Positions 1-7,937 of a stretch of 64,000 bases of DNA are shown here, piece after piece (the first letter of the stretch is position 1; each line of letters opens with the position of its first letter). Under the pieces are notes generated by a model. That model did no database searches, was not told the origin of the DNA, and saw only the letters and a list, made by a program, of their open reading frames with translations. A program made the position numbers and the translations under genes. The stretch is from Kitasatospora sp052076145 (GTDB lineage Bacteria; Actinomycetota; Actinomycetes; Streptomycetales; Streptomycetaceae): contig NZ_CP197246.1 in NCBI RefSeq assembly GCF_052076145.1, positions 2,666,001-2,730,000 of the forward strand. Reading direction: 5' to 3'.

Positions 1-124
1 CGAGTCGCTGAAGGAAACCGCTTACCTGCTGCGCAGCCCCGCGAACGCGCGACGCCTCCTGGCTTCCATCGAGGAACTGGAGAGCGGCGGCGGGACGGTA
101 CGTGAGCTGGCGAATCCGGAGTGA
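1..124 (+). CDS. YefM/Phd-type antitoxin, C-terminal part (cut by window edge)
   Basis: The open frame enters from the left edge in frame 2 and ends in TGA at 122-124, giving about 40 residues. It contains YLLRSPANARRLL, which recurs almost unchanged in the second antitoxin of this window (704-985), so this is the tail of a YefM-family antitoxin. YefM antitoxins bind the partner toxin through the C-terminal half and repress their own operon through the N-terminal half; the DNA-binding half lies outside the window. The stop overlaps the GTG start of the YoeB-like toxin (GTGA, 121-124), the usual antitoxin-first, translationally coupled layout. The family call is firm because of the paralogue and the partner. 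Confidence 0.85.
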   Translation, partial: ESLKETAYLLRSPANARRLLASIEELESGGGTVRELANPE

Positions 125-381
125 AGATCACCTTCGCCTCCCGCGCCTGGGAGGACTACCTGTGGTGGCAGGTCCAGGATCGCCGGATCCTCAAGCGGAT
201 CAACACACTCATCGCCGATATCGCACGCAACGGCAACGAGGGGATCGGCAAACCGGAGCCGCTCAAGCACGGGTTCCAGGGCTACTGGTCACGACGGATC
301 AACGACGAGCACCGCTTGATCTACAAGGTCACCGACGACTCGGTCCTGATCGCCCAGTGCCGCTACCACTACGAGAGTTGA
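121..381 (+). CDS. yoeB: YoeB/Txe-family mRNA interferase toxin
   Basis: An 86-residue protein, the normal size for YoeB (about 84). YoeB is a ribosome-dependent endoribonuclease that cuts mRNA in the A site and is held inactive by YefM. The family core is visible: WEDYLWW near the N-terminus, GIGKPEPLKH in the middle (with the conserved Glu), SRRINDEHRLIYKV, and the C-terminal CRYHYES, whose His-Tyr is typical of the active site. The GTG start at 121 overlaps the antitoxin stop by four bases. It is clearly paralogous to the toxin at 453-707, which points toward it from the other side. Confidence 0.93.
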   Translation: MKITFASRAWEDYLWWQVQDRRILKRINTLIADIARNGNEGIGKPEPLKHGFQGYWSRRINDEHRLIYKVTDDSVLIAQCRYHYES

Positions 382-452
382 CCTGGGGAAACACCGTTTT
401 TCGAGGCCCAAGTCAGCACACACACGGTCAGAAGCTGACGGTAAGACGGTGG

Positions 453-707
453 TCAGTAGTGGTAGCGAGCGGCCAAGACGATGATCTCCTCATCCATGAC
501 GAGATAGACGAGGCGGTGCTCGTCATCGATCCGTCGCGACCAGGCGCCCGGCAGGTGGTACTTCAGCGGCTCGGGCTTGCCGATCCCGGCGAATGGATCG
601 CGGAGCGTGTCCTCGATGAGCCTGTTGAGCCGAAGGAGCATCTTGCGGTCGTTCTTGAGCCAGGACGTGTAGTCCTCCCAGCCCTGCTCCTCGAAGACGA
701 CCCTCAC
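453..707 (-). CDS. yoeB: YoeB/Txe-family mRNA interferase toxin, second copy
   Basis: An 84-residue YoeB-type toxin. Family blocks are WEDYTSWLKNDRKML, GIGKPEPLKY, WSRRIDDEHRLVYLV and the terminal ARYHY. The GTG start (705-707) overlaps the antitoxin stop as GTGA. It shares the layout and many residues of the toxin at 121-381 but differs widely between the conserved blocks, so this is an old duplication or two independent acquisitions, not a recent copy. The two toxin genes converge with about 70 bp between their stops. The role is the same: translation-dependent mRNA cleavage when the antitoxin is degraded. Confidence 0.94.
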   Translation of the reverse strand: MRVVFEEQGWEDYTSWLKNDRKMLLRLNRLIEDTLRDPFAGIGKPEPLKYHLPGAWSRRIDDEHRLVYLVMDEEIIVLAARYHY

Positions 708-985
708 GCTGTGCCCTGCTCCATCTCTGCAGCGTCAGGATCGATCAGCTCATGCTCGGCGAGGTTGACGCGACCCAATGCGTTCTCGTACGCCTTGAGC
801 AGACGGCGAGCGTTCGCCGGCGACCGCAGCAGGTAGGAGCCTTCACGCAGAGCGGCATAGTCATCAGCCGAGATGAGCACGGCATTCCCGTGCTTGGAGA
901 CGATCTCGATGGCGTCGTGATCGTCGTTGACCTTCTTGATGAGCGGGAAGAGGTCCTTGCGGGCCTCGCTCGCGGTGATGGACAC
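704..985 (-). CDS. yefM: YefM/Phd-family antitoxin
   Basis: A 93-residue antitoxin from GTG at 985. The track-style longer start (1024) would run through the operator, and SITASEARKDLFPLI is the usual N-terminus of the family, so the shorter form was chosen. The N-terminal half should dimerise and bind DNA; the acidic C-terminal half (EHELIDPDAAEMEQGTA) should wrap the toxin. It is the first gene of a two-gene operon with the YoeB toxin, overlapping by four bases. Immediately upstream is a near-perfect 13-bp inverted repeat (997-1030), the expected site for autorepression by antitoxin and toxin-antitoxin complex. Confidence 0.92.
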   Translation of the reverse strand: MSITASEARKDLFPLIKKVNDDHDAIEIVSKHGNAVLISADDYAALREGSYLLRSPANARRLLKAYENALGRVNLAEHELIDPDAAEMEQGTA

Positions 986-996
986 GACGCACCCCC

Positions 997-1030
997 TTAT
1001 AAGTGGTACCGGATAACGTACCACTCATAA
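997..1030. promoter_or_regulatory. Operator of the yefM-yoeB operon (13-bp inverted repeat)
   Basis: Left arm TTATAAGTGGTAC (997-1009) and right arm GTACCACTCATAA (1018-1030) match at 12 of 13 positions around an 8-bp spacer. It ends 12 bp upstream of the chosen GTG start. This fits the palindrome that YefM-type antitoxins bind to repress their own promoter. Binding itself is inferred from position and symmetry. Confidence 0.75.
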
Positions 1031-1054
1031 CGGCAGTCAGCACGGTAAAGCGCT

Positions 1055-1083
1055 GGGGCCCACCCCCGGAGGAGGTGGGCCCC
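1055..1083 (-). terminator. Hairpin terminator downstream of ychF
   Basis: GGGGCCCACC (1055-1064) and GGTGGGCCCC (1074-1083) form a perfect 10-bp stem. It lies about 50 bp past the ychF stop and also marks the boundary with the toxin-antitoxin pair. Confidence 0.7.
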
Positions 1084-1132
1084 ATGTGACCTGCACGTTC
1101 GACAGGTCATTCAACAGAAAGCACGCAATCGA

Positions 1133-2206
1133 TCACACGTTGAAGCGGAACTCCACCACGTCGCCATCCTGCATGATGTATTCCTTGCCCTCGATGCGGG
1201 CCTTGCCCTTGCTGCGGGCCTCGGCGATGGAGCCGCAGGTGACGAGGTCGTCGAAGGAGATGACCTCGGCCTTGATGAAGCCCTTCTGGAAGTCGGTGTG
1301 GATCACGCCGGCGGCCTCGGGGGCGGTGGCGCCCTTCTTGATCGTCCAGGCGCGGGTCTCCTTGGGGCCTGCGGTGAGGTAGCTCTGGAGGCCGAGGGTC
1401 TCGTAGCCGACGCGGCCGAGGGTGGCCATGCCGGTCTCCTCCTGGCCCATGGACTGGAGGAGTTCGAGGGCCTCGTCCTCGTCCATGCCGATGAGCTCGG
1501 ACTCGATCTTCGCGTTGAGGAAGATGGCCTCGGCGGGGGCGACCAGGGCGCGCTGCTCGTTCTTGAAGTCCTCGTCGGTCAGCTCGTCCTCGTCGACGTT
1601 GAAGACGTAGAGGAAGGGCTTGGTGGTGAGCAGGTGCAGCTCGCGGACGGAGGAGGCGTCGAAGCCGGCCTCGAAGAGGGTCTTGCCGCTCTCCAGGATC
1701 TTCTGGGCGGCCTCGGCGGCGGCCAGGGTGGCGGCCGACTCCTTCTTGAGGCGGGACTCCTTCTGGAGCCGCGGGAGCACCTTCTCGATCGACTGGAGGT
1801 CGGCGAGGATCAGCTCGGTGTTGATGGTCTCGATGTCGTCCTTGGGCGAGACCTTGCCGTCGACGTGGACCACGTCGGGGTCGACGAAGGCGCGGATGAC
1901 CTGGCAGATGGCGTCCGACTCACGGATGTTCGCGAGGAACTTGTTGCCCAGGCCCTCGCCGACGCTGGCGCCGCGGACGATGCCCGCGATGTCGACGAAG
2001 TCGACCGTCGCCGGGAGGATGCGCTGCGAACCGAAGATCTCCGCGAGCTTGTTCAGCCGCGCGTCCGGGACGCCGACCACGCCGACGTTGGGCTCGATGG
2101 TGGCGAACGGGTAGTTGGCCGCCAGCACGTCGTTCTTGGTCAGGGCGTTGAAAAGGGTCGACTTGCCGACGTTCGGCAGGCCGACGATTCCGATCGTGAG
2201 CGACAT
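1133..2206 (-). CDS. ychF: Redox-regulated ATPase YchF (Obg-like P-loop protein)
   Basis: A 357-residue member of the OLA1/YchF family, whose usual length is about 363. YchF is an Obg-related P-loop protein that prefers ATP to GTP, binds ribosomes and modulates stress responses. The P-loop GLPNVGKST lies at about residues 8-16, followed by the G2-region NYPFATIEPN and the G3 DIAGIVRGA. The altered specificity motif NVDE is in FLYVFNVDEDEL. The C-terminus (MQDGDVVEFRFNV) is the TGS-domain ending. ATG at 2206 (MSLTIGIVGLPNVG) was chosen because all homologues start just before the P-loop; an upstream in-frame start at 2245 would add 13 atypical residues. It is a single gene with its own hairpin downstream. 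Confidence 0.95.
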   Translation of the reverse strand: MSLTIGIVGLPNVGKSTLFNALTKNDVLAANYPFATIEPNVGVVGVPDARLNKLAEIFGSQRILPATVDFVDIAGIVRGASVGEGLGNKFLANIRESDAICQVIRAFVDPDVVHVDGKVSPKDDIETINTELILADLQSIEKVLPRLQKESRLKKESAATLAAAEAAQKILESGKTLFEAGFDASSVRELHLLTTKPFLYVFNVDEDELTDEDFKNEQRALVAPAEAIFLNAKIESELIGMDEDEALELLQSMGQEETGMATLGRVGYETLGLQSYLTAGPKETRAWTIKKGATAPEAAGVIHTDFQKGFIKAEVISFDDLVTCGSIAEARSKGKARIEGKEYIMQDGDVVEFRFNV

Positions 2207-2280
2207 GAAGCGCAGTCCCGTGGGCTTGGAGGAGTCGAGCGGCACCGTACGGGCCGGTCACCCAGTCTACGGGCACGGGT

Positions 2281-2667
2281 CTAAACGGCGGCCGTGGGCT
2301 CCAGGAACTCCAGGCGGTTGCCCAGCCGGTCGGCGGAGTGGAAGCGGCGGTACCCCGGGAAGTTGTCGTCCCAGTGAACCGGGAGGCCGTGCGCGGCCAG
2401 CCGGTCGGCCAGCGCGTCGAGGGAGGCGACCAGGATGCCCGGGTGGGATTTCAGCGCCGGGGTGAAGTCGACGACCACGCCGAGGTGGATCTCGACCCCG
2501 CCGCCGCGGAACCAGCATCCGCCGCGTGCCGCGAGCACCGGCGGCTTCTCGACCTCGACCATCCCCAGCACGCCGGACCAGAACTCCCGGCACAGCTCCT
2601 CGGCCCCCACCGGGATGTCCAGCTGGACGTGGTGCAGACCGGCGAAGGAGTACGCGCTCTCGGCCAC
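2281..2667 (-). CDS. VOC-family (glyoxalase/bleomycin-resistance-like) protein
   Basis: A 128-residue single-domain vicinal-oxygen-chelate protein. It begins with the typical strand GLHHVQLDIPVG and shows FWSGVLGM, a second-half GVEIHLGVVVDF and the closing strand NRLEFLEP. The His in HVQLDI, the His of IHLG and the terminal Glu of LEFLEP match the usual metal-ligand positions. Such proteins range from glyoxalases to dioxygenases and antibiotic-sequestering proteins; the substrate cannot be read from sequence. It is transcribed in the same direction as ychF, which lies 74 bp downstream, and divergently from the DUF6542 gene. Confidence 0.85.
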   Translation of the reverse strand: MAESAYSFAGLHHVQLDIPVGAEELCREFWSGVLGMVEVEKPPVLAARGGCWFRGGGVEIHLGVVVDFTPALKSHPGILVASLDALADRLAAHGLPVHWDDNFPGYRRFHSADRLGNRLEFLEPTAAV

Positions 2668-2796
2668 GGCAGCCCCCTGAAGGATCGTCAGTTGATCGGC
2701 TGGTACGGCCCGTACGGTACTCCGTTCGGAGACACGAAGTACGCCCGAATGCGGCCATTACACAGTGTGGCGATGATCGGACCGTACGTTGGGTGG

Positions 2797-3390
2797 GTGG
2801 AGCAGAGCATCCGTACCCAGCCCCCCGGGCCCAGACGCCGACCGCCGACCGGCGCCGCCGAGGCCGCCGTACCGGGGCCGGCCTCGCCCCCCGAGCAGGG
2901 GCCCCCGGCCCGGTACCGGCCGCCCGCCGGTGCGGCCGCCTCCCGAGTGCGGCTCCGGTTGCGGCTCCGGCTGCCGCCGGGGCTCGGGGCCCGGGGCCGG
3001 CCGCGCGGCGGCCCGCCGGCCCGGCTGACCGCCGTCGGGACGGGTGTGCTCGCGGTGGCCGGGACGGTGGCGTTCGCGCTGGTCGACCGGGTGGTCTTCG
3101 GCGGGCTGGGCGTGTTCTTCGGGCTGGGCTACCTGGTGGTCTGCTTCCAGCTCGCCGTACGCGTCCGGCTCGCCGACCTCCCGGCCGCCCCGATCAGCGG
3201 CCCGATCGCCTTCGCCGCCGCCCTGCTGCTGCTCGGCCCGGTCTCCGCCCCCGGCGTGACCGCCCAGGTGGTGGCACTGGCGAGCGGCCTCGCGCTGCGG
3301 GCCGGCTGGCTGTTCACCGGCACGTCCCTGGCGGCCCTGATCGTGGCGGCCCGGTATCTGGCGCAGCGGCGCTTCCGGCGGAGCAGGTAG
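2797..3390 (+). CDS. DUF6542-type membrane protein
   Basis: About 197 residues. The first ~80 are a low-complexity Pro/Arg/Ala-rich cytoplasmic tail; residues ~80-190 hold four hydrophobic segments (for example LTAVGTGVLAVAGTVAFAL and GLGVFFGLGYLVVCFQLAV). The arrangement fits the DUF6542 proteins often found near ispH and xseA in streptomycetes. No function is known. The GTG at 2797 was chosen because it lies downstream of the promoter-like stretch; an in-frame ATG at 2773 is equally possible and adds eight residues. It converges on ppgK, with only 16 bp between the stops. Confidence 0.6.
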   Translation: MEQSIRTQPPGPRRRPPTGAAEAAVPGPASPPEQGPPARYRPPAGAAASRVRLRLRLRLPPGLGARGRPRGGPPARLTAVGTGVLAVAGTVAFALVDRVVFGGLGVFFGLGYLVVCFQLAVRVRLADLPAAPISGPIAFAAALLLLGPVSAPGVTAQVVALASGLALRAGWLFTGTSLAALIVAARYLAQRRFRRSR

Positions 3391-3406
3391 GCCAGCGGGC
3401 CGTAGA

Positions 3407-4165
3407 TCAGCGGGCCGCCGCCGCGGCCATCGCCGCGCCGACGATCCCCGCGTCGTTGCGCAGCACCGCCGGGACGACCTCGGCTTCCCGGGGGCTGAGC
3501 AGCGGGAGGAACTTGTCGTGCTTGCGGCTGGCGCCGCCGCCGATGACGATCAGCTGCGGCGAGAACAGCCGCTCGACCAGGTCGAGGTACTCGTCGACCC
3601 GGACGGCCCATTCGGCCCAGGTGAGTTCGTGGCGCTCCCGGGCGGCTGCGGAGGCGCGGCGTTCGGCGTCCTTGCCGCGCATCTCAAGGTGGCCGAGTTC
3701 GGTGTTTGGTACGAGGGCGCCGTCCACGAAGAGGGCGCTGCCGATGCCGGTGCCGAAGGTGAGAACCAGGACGACGCCGTCGCGGCCGCGTCCGGCGCCG
3801 TGGGTGATTTCGGCGAGTCCGGCCGCGTCGGCGTCGTTGAGCACGACGGCGGGCAGGTCGAGGGACTCGCGGAAGAGCCCGGCCGCGTCGAGGCCGATCC
3901 AGCCCTTGTCGACGTTGGCGGCCGTCCGGGTGTGGCCGCCGACCACCACGCCGGGGAAGGTGAGGCCGACCGGCCCGTGGTGGTCGAAGTGCTGGACGAC
4001 CTCGCGGACGGCGGCGACGACGGCCTCCGGGGAGGCGGGGTGCGGGGTCAGCACCTTGTGGCGCTCCTGGGCAAGGACGCCGCGGGCGAGGTCGACGGGT
4101 GCGCCCTTGATGCCGGAGCCGCCGATGTCCACCCCGAACACTGAAGCCGCCGATGTTTCGGTCAC
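3407..4165 (-). CDS. ppgK: Polyphosphate--glucose phosphotransferase (ROK family)
   Basis: A 252-residue ROK-fold sugar kinase. PpgK phosphorylates glucose to glucose-6-phosphate using polyphosphate or ATP in the cytoplasm. The N-terminal phosphate loop GVDIGGSGIKGAPVD is near residue 10; VGLTFPGVV, the catalytic-region NDADAAGLAE, the second loop LTFGTGIGSALF and IVIGGGASRKHDKF are all present. Length matches the actinobacterial family (about 250). GTG at 4165 is preceded by GGAGGG at a suitable distance; an upstream GTG at 4201 would add 12 atypical residues. It provides glucose phosphorylation beside the gluconeogenic genes elsewhere in the window. Confidence 0.9.
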   Translation of the reverse strand: MTETSAASVFGVDIGGSGIKGAPVDLARGVLAQERHKVLTPHPASPEAVVAAVREVVQHFDHHGPVGLTFPGVVVGGHTRTAANVDKGWIGLDAAGLFRESLDLPAVVLNDADAAGLAEITHGAGRGRDGVVLVLTFGTGIGSALFVDGALVPNTELGHLEMRGKDAERRASAAARERHELTWAEWAVRVDEYLDLVERLFSPQLIVIGGGASRKHDKFLPLLSPREAEVVPAVLRNDAGIVGAAMAAAAAR

Positions 4166-4245
4166 TGCCCTGCCGCCCTCCGTCGTCCACAGCCTGTGCA
4201 CAAAAGTACGGGCGCGGGGGCGACCTCGCCCGCCGATCGGGAAAG

Positions 4246-4284
4246 CCGGATGCCCGGGGTTCGGCGTGAACCCCGGGCATCCGG
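4246..4284 (-). terminator. 16-bp stem-loop terminator after ispH
   Basis: The arms 4246-4261 and 4269-4284 (CCGGATGCCCGGGGTT and its complement) pair perfectly around a 7-base loop. The hairpin ends 12 bp past the ispH stop on the minus strand and separates ispH from ppgK. Confidence 0.8.
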
Positions 4285-4296
4285 CGGAGCGGTCGG

Positions 4297-5271
4297 TCAG
4301 AGCTTGCCGGCGGCCTCGGCGCGCAGGTCGCGGCGGAGCTCCTTGGGCAGCGAGAAGATCAGGTGCTCCTCGGCCGTCTTGACGGTCTCGACATCGCCGT
4401 AGCCGCGCTCGGCGAGGTAGGCGAGGACGCCCTCGACCAGGATCTCCGGCACCGAGGCGCCGCTGGTCAGGCCGACGGTGGTGACGCCGTCGAGCCAGCT
4501 CTCGTCGATCTCGTCCGCGAAGTCGACCAGGTGGGCGGCCTTGGCGCCGTACTCCAGGCCGACCTCGACCAGGCGGACGGAGTTGGAGGAGTTCTTGGAG
4601 CCGACGACGATCAGCAGGTCGGTCTCGGGGGCGATCTGCTTGACCACGACCTGGCGGTTCTGGGTGGCGTAGCAGATGTCGTCGCTGGGCGGGCTGACCA
4701 GCAGCGGGAAGCGCTTCTTGAGCTCGCCGACGGTGGCCATCGTCTCGTCGACGGACAGGGTGGTCTGGGAGAGCCAGACGACCTTGCTCTCGTCGCGGAC
4801 CTTCACGTTGGCGACGTCCTCGGGCCCGTCCACCAGGTGGATGCGGTCCGGGGCCTCGCCCATCGTGCCGACGACCTCTTCGTGGCCCTCGTGGCCGACC
4901 AGCAGGATGTCGAAGTCCTCGTCGGCGAAGCGGACGGCCTCCTTGTGGACCTTCGTCACCAGCGGGCAGGTGGCGTCGATGGTGGCGAGCTTGCCCGCCT
5001 CCGCCTCGTCGTGGACGGCCGGGGCGACGCCGTGCGCCGAGAAGACCACGATCGAGCCCTCGGGCACCTCCTCCGTCTCGTCGACGAAGATCGCGCCCTG
5101 CTTCTCCAGGGTCTGCACGACGTACTTGTTGTGGACGATCTGCTTGCGGACGTAGATCGGCGCCCCGTACTGCTCCAGGGCCTTCTCGACGGCGATGACG
5201 GCGCGGTCGACACCCGCGCAGTAGCCCCGGGGAGCGGCGAGCAGGACGCGGCGCTGAGCAGTGTTGGACAT
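4297..5271 (-). CDS. ispH: 4-hydroxy-3-methylbut-2-enyl diphosphate reductase
   Basis: A 324-residue IspH (LytB), the last enzyme of the MEP isoprenoid pathway. It reduces HMBPP to IPP and DMAPP with an [4Fe-4S] cluster. The three cluster cysteines are visible: C18 in APRGYCAGVDRA, C102 in DATCPLVTKVH and C200 in DDICYATQNRQ. The substrate-binding HEGHEEVVGTMGE and SSNSVRLVEV are also present. ATG at 5271 (MSNTAQRRVLLAAPRGYC) fits the family; a much longer open frame upstream of it is an antisense shadow of the permease gene. Its product feeds the prenyl chain made by UppS (30394-31188). It is divergent from the permease gene, 75 bp apart. Confidence 0.97.
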   Translation of the reverse strand: MSNTAQRRVLLAAPRGYCAGVDRAVIAVEKALEQYGAPIYVRKQIVHNKYVVQTLEKQGAIFVDETEEVPEGSIVVFSAHGVAPAVHDEAEAGKLATIDATCPLVTKVHKEAVRFADEDFDILLVGHEGHEEVVGTMGEAPDRIHLVDGPEDVANVKVRDESKVVWLSQTTLSVDETMATVGELKKRFPLLVSPPSDDICYATQNRQVVVKQIAPETDLLIVVGSKNSSNSVRLVEVGLEYGAKAAHLVDFADEIDESWLDGVTTVGLTSGASVPEILVEGVLAYLAERGYGDVETVKTAEEHLIFSLPKELRRDLRAEAAGKL

Positions 5272-5346
5272 GCGCCCATGGTACGGACTGTCGTGCGTGC
5301 GCAGGACAGCGCGGCGGGAGTGGTCGGAAGTGATCAGACTTGGGCC

Positions 5347-6699
5347 ATGAGTGAGCTGAACGAGCAGAGCGGGCCGGCCGGCCTCAGGCGCAGCCTCGGC
5401 GTGCGCGACCTCATGGTGTACGGGCTGCTGTTCATCGCCCCGATGGCGCCCGTCGGGGTGTTCGGCGTGCTCGACGCCAAGAGCCACGGCGCCGTCGCGG
5501 CGGTCTACCTGGTGGCGACGGTCGCGATGGGCTTCACCGCGTTCTCGTACGCGCAGATGGTGCGGGCGGTGCCGCAGGCCGGTTCGGTGTTCGCCTACGC
5601 ACGGGCCGGTCTGGGCGAGGGGCCCGGCTTCATCGCGGGGTGGATGGCGCTGCTCGACTACCTGCTCATCCCGGCCGTCGCCTACCTGTTCTCCGGGATC
5701 GCGTTGAACTCGCTGGTGCCGAGCGTGTCGCGGTGGGTGTGGACGGTGGCGGCGGTACTGGTCACCACGGCGCTCAACCTGCTCGGGGTTCGGACGGCGG
5801 CGGCGGTCGGCTTCGCCGTGCTGGCGCTGGAGATCGTGGTGCTGGCGGTCTTCGTGGTGTCGGCCGTGGTGGTGCTGGCCCGGGGCGGCGCGGTGCGCGG
5901 GTGGTGGACGCCGCTGACAGGCATGGGGGGCTTCTCGCTGACGGCGGTGGTCTCGGCGGTGTCGGTCGCGGTGCTCTCGTACCTGGGCTTCGACGCGATC
6001 GCGTCGTTCGTGGAGGAGGCCGTCGGCGCCTCGGAGGCGGTCGCCCGCGCGGTGCTGTGGTGCCTGGCGCTGGCCGGGCTGCTGTTCGTCGCGCAGACCT
6101 ACCTGGCCGCGCTGCTGGAGCCGTCGACCCCGCAGCAGCTGGCCGCCGACCCGGCCGCGCAGGGCTCCGCCTTCTACCGGACGGTCGACGTCTCGATCGG
6201 GCACTGGCTGCACACCCTCGTCGCGCTCAGCAAGGCGGTCGGGGCGGCCTTCGCCGCGCTCGCCGGGCAGGCGGCGGCCGGGAGGCTGCTCTTCGCGATG
6301 GGCCGCGAGGGGCGGCTGCCCCGCGCCCTGGCCGGCGTCGACCGGCGCTCGGGGGTGCCCCGGCTCGCCCTGCTCACGGCGGCGTCCGTGACGCTGGTCG
6401 CGGCGGTGTGGGCGGCCCGCCGGGACGACGGGCTGGACCAGCTGACCTCGGTGGTCAACGTCGGCGCGCTCTGCGCGTTCGTACTGCTGCACGCCTCGGT
6501 GATCGGCTGGTACGCGGTGCGGCAGGGCTCGCGGGACGTGCTGCGGCACGTGGTCGTCCCGGCGCTGGGGGTGGCGGTGACCGTCGCGGTGATCGTCGAG
6601 GCCTCGGGCACCGCGCAGCTGGTCGGCGCCGGGTGGCTGGCCGTCGGGCTGATGGTGCTGCTGGTGCAGCGCGGGCGGCCCGTCAGCCCCGCCCGCTAG
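5347..6699 (+). CDS. APC-family amino acid permease
   Basis: A 450-residue integral membrane protein with about 12 hydrophobic segments. It opens with the APC-type block LGVRDLMVYGLLFIAPMAPVG, followed by the conserved PQAGSVFAYARAGLGEGPGF after the second helix. A later FDAIASFVEEA region and the cytoplasmic GREGRLPRALAGVD loop also match the family. It should import an amino acid or amine with a proton or cation; the substrate is not evident. ATG at 5347 follows a minimal leader. The next gene, xseA, begins 9 bp past the stop, so the two are probably co-transcribed although functionally unrelated. Confidence 0.9.
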   Translation: MSELNEQSGPAGLRRSLGVRDLMVYGLLFIAPMAPVGVFGVLDAKSHGAVAAVYLVATVAMGFTAFSYAQMVRAVPQAGSVFAYARAGLGEGPGFIAGWMALLDYLLIPAVAYLFSGIALNSLVPSVSRWVWTVAAVLVTTALNLLGVRTAAAVGFAVLALEIVVLAVFVVSAVVVLARGGAVRGWWTPLTGMGGFSLTAVVSAVSVAVLSYLGFDAIASFVEEAVGASEAVARAVLWCLALAGLLFVAQTYLAALLEPSTPQQLAADPAAQGSAFYRTVDVSIGHWLHTLVALSKAVGAAFAALAGQAAAGRLLFAMGREGRLPRALAGVDRRSGVPRLALLTAASVTLVAAVWAARRDDGLDQLTSVVNVGALCAFVLLHASVIGWYAVRQGSRDVLRHVVVPALGVAVTVAVIVEASGTAQLVGAGWLAVGLMVLLVQRGRPVSPAR

Positions 6700-6708
6700 C
6701 CTCGTCGC

Positions 6709-7917
6709 ATGGCGAACAGCAGCTCACCGGAAGCTCCGATCCCCGTCGGCAAGGTCTCCGCCCTGATCGGGAGCTGGATCGACCGGCTCGGCGAGGTCTG
6801 GGTGGAGGGCCAGATCACCCAGCTGAGCCGACGGCCCGGCGCCGGGGTGGTCTTCCTGACCCTGCGCGACCCCGAGCGGGACGTCTCGCTGACCGTCACC
6901 TGCTTCCGGGCCGTGTACGAGCGCGTGGCGGACGTCGTGCAGGAGGGCTCACGCATCCTCGTCCACGCGAAGCCCGAGTGGTACGCCGCCCGGGGCACGC
7001 TCTCGCTGCGGGCCTCCGAGATCCGGCTGGTCGGGCTGGGCGAGCTGCTCGCCCAGCTGGAGCACCTGAAGCGGCGGCTGGCGGCGGAGGGCCTGTTCGC
7101 CGCCGACCGGAAGCGGCCGCTGCCGTTCCTCCCGCACTGCATCGGGCTGGTCACCGGCCGGGGCTCGGCGGCCGAGCGGGACGTGCTGGAGAACGCCCGG
7201 CGGCGCTGGCCCGCCGTCCGCTTCGAGATCCGGAACGTCCCCGTCCAGGGCGTCAGTGCCGTCACCCAGGTCACCGCCGCCGTCCGGGAGCTGGACGAGC
7301 ACCCCGAGGTGGACGTGATCGTGGTGGCCCGGGGCGGTGGCAGCGTGGAGGACCTGCTGCCGTTCTCCGACGAGGGGCTGATCCGGGCCGTCGCCGCCGC
7401 CCGGACGCCGGTGGTGAGCGCGATCGGGCACGAGCCCGACCAGCCGCTGCTGGACTTCGTCGCCGACCTGCGGGCCTCGACGCCGACGGACGCCGCCAAG
7501 CGCGTGGTGCCCGACGTCGGCGAGGAGCTGGCCCGGGTGCACCAGCTGCGCGACCGGGCCCGGCGGCACGTCTTCGGCCGGGTCGAGCGGGAGCAGCACG
7601 GGCTGGCGAGCCTGCGCAGCCGCCCGGTGCTGGCTGCTCCGCACCGGCTGGTGGACGGGCCGGAGAGCGAGGTCGCGGCCCTCGCCGAGCGCGCCCGCCG
7701 CTGCCTGGGCCACCGGCTCGACGCGGCCGAGTCCGACCTCGGACACACGCTGGCCCGGGTGGTGGCGCTCTCGCCACTGGCCACGCTGGAGCGCGGCTAC
7801 GCCGTGCTCCAGCGGGCCGACGGGCACGTCGTCACCGACCCGGCGCAGCTCACGGCGGGCGAGGAGCTGCACGCGCGGGTCGCCGAGGGCGGCTTCGGGG
7901 TGACGGTCAAGCCTTAG
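6709..7917 (+). CDS. xseA: Exodeoxyribonuclease VII large subunit
   Basis: A 402-residue protein matching XseA. The N-terminal OB-fold region is recognisable (GSWIDRLGEVWVEGQITQLS, then VFLTLRDPERDVSLTVTCF). The catalytic core includes RGSAAERDVLENARRRWP, VIVVARGGGSVEDLLPFSDE and SAIGHEPDQPLLDFVADLRA. The C-terminal helical part (LERGYAVLQRADG) is the segment that recruits XseB subunits. Exonuclease VII degrades single-stranded DNA from either end in mismatch repair and recombination. Unusually, xseB is not directly next to it: a divergent acetyltransferase gene sits between them. Confidence 0.96.
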   Translation: MANSSSPEAPIPVGKVSALIGSWIDRLGEVWVEGQITQLSRRPGAGVVFLTLRDPERDVSLTVTCFRAVYERVADVVQEGSRILVHAKPEWYAARGTLSLRASEIRLVGLGELLAQLEHLKRRLAAEGLFAADRKRPLPFLPHCIGLVTGRGSAAERDVLENARRRWPAVRFEIRNVPVQGVSAVTQVTAAVRELDEHPEVDVIVVARGGGSVEDLLPFSDEGLIRAVAAARTPVVSAIGHEPDQPLLDFVADLRASTPTDAAKRVVPDVGEELARVHQLRDRARRHVFGRVEREQHGLASLRSRPVLAAPHRLVDGPESEVAALAERARRCLGHRLDAAESDLGHTLARVVALSPLATLERGYAVLQRADGHVVTDPAQLTAGEELHARVAEGGFGVTVKP

Positions 7918-7937
7918 ACCGACCGGCAGGCGCCACC

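Noticed and set aside
4297..6549. 750-codon minus-strand open frame
   Set aside because: Only its last 324 codons encode IspH; the rest is the Arg/His-rich antisense shadow of the permease gene.
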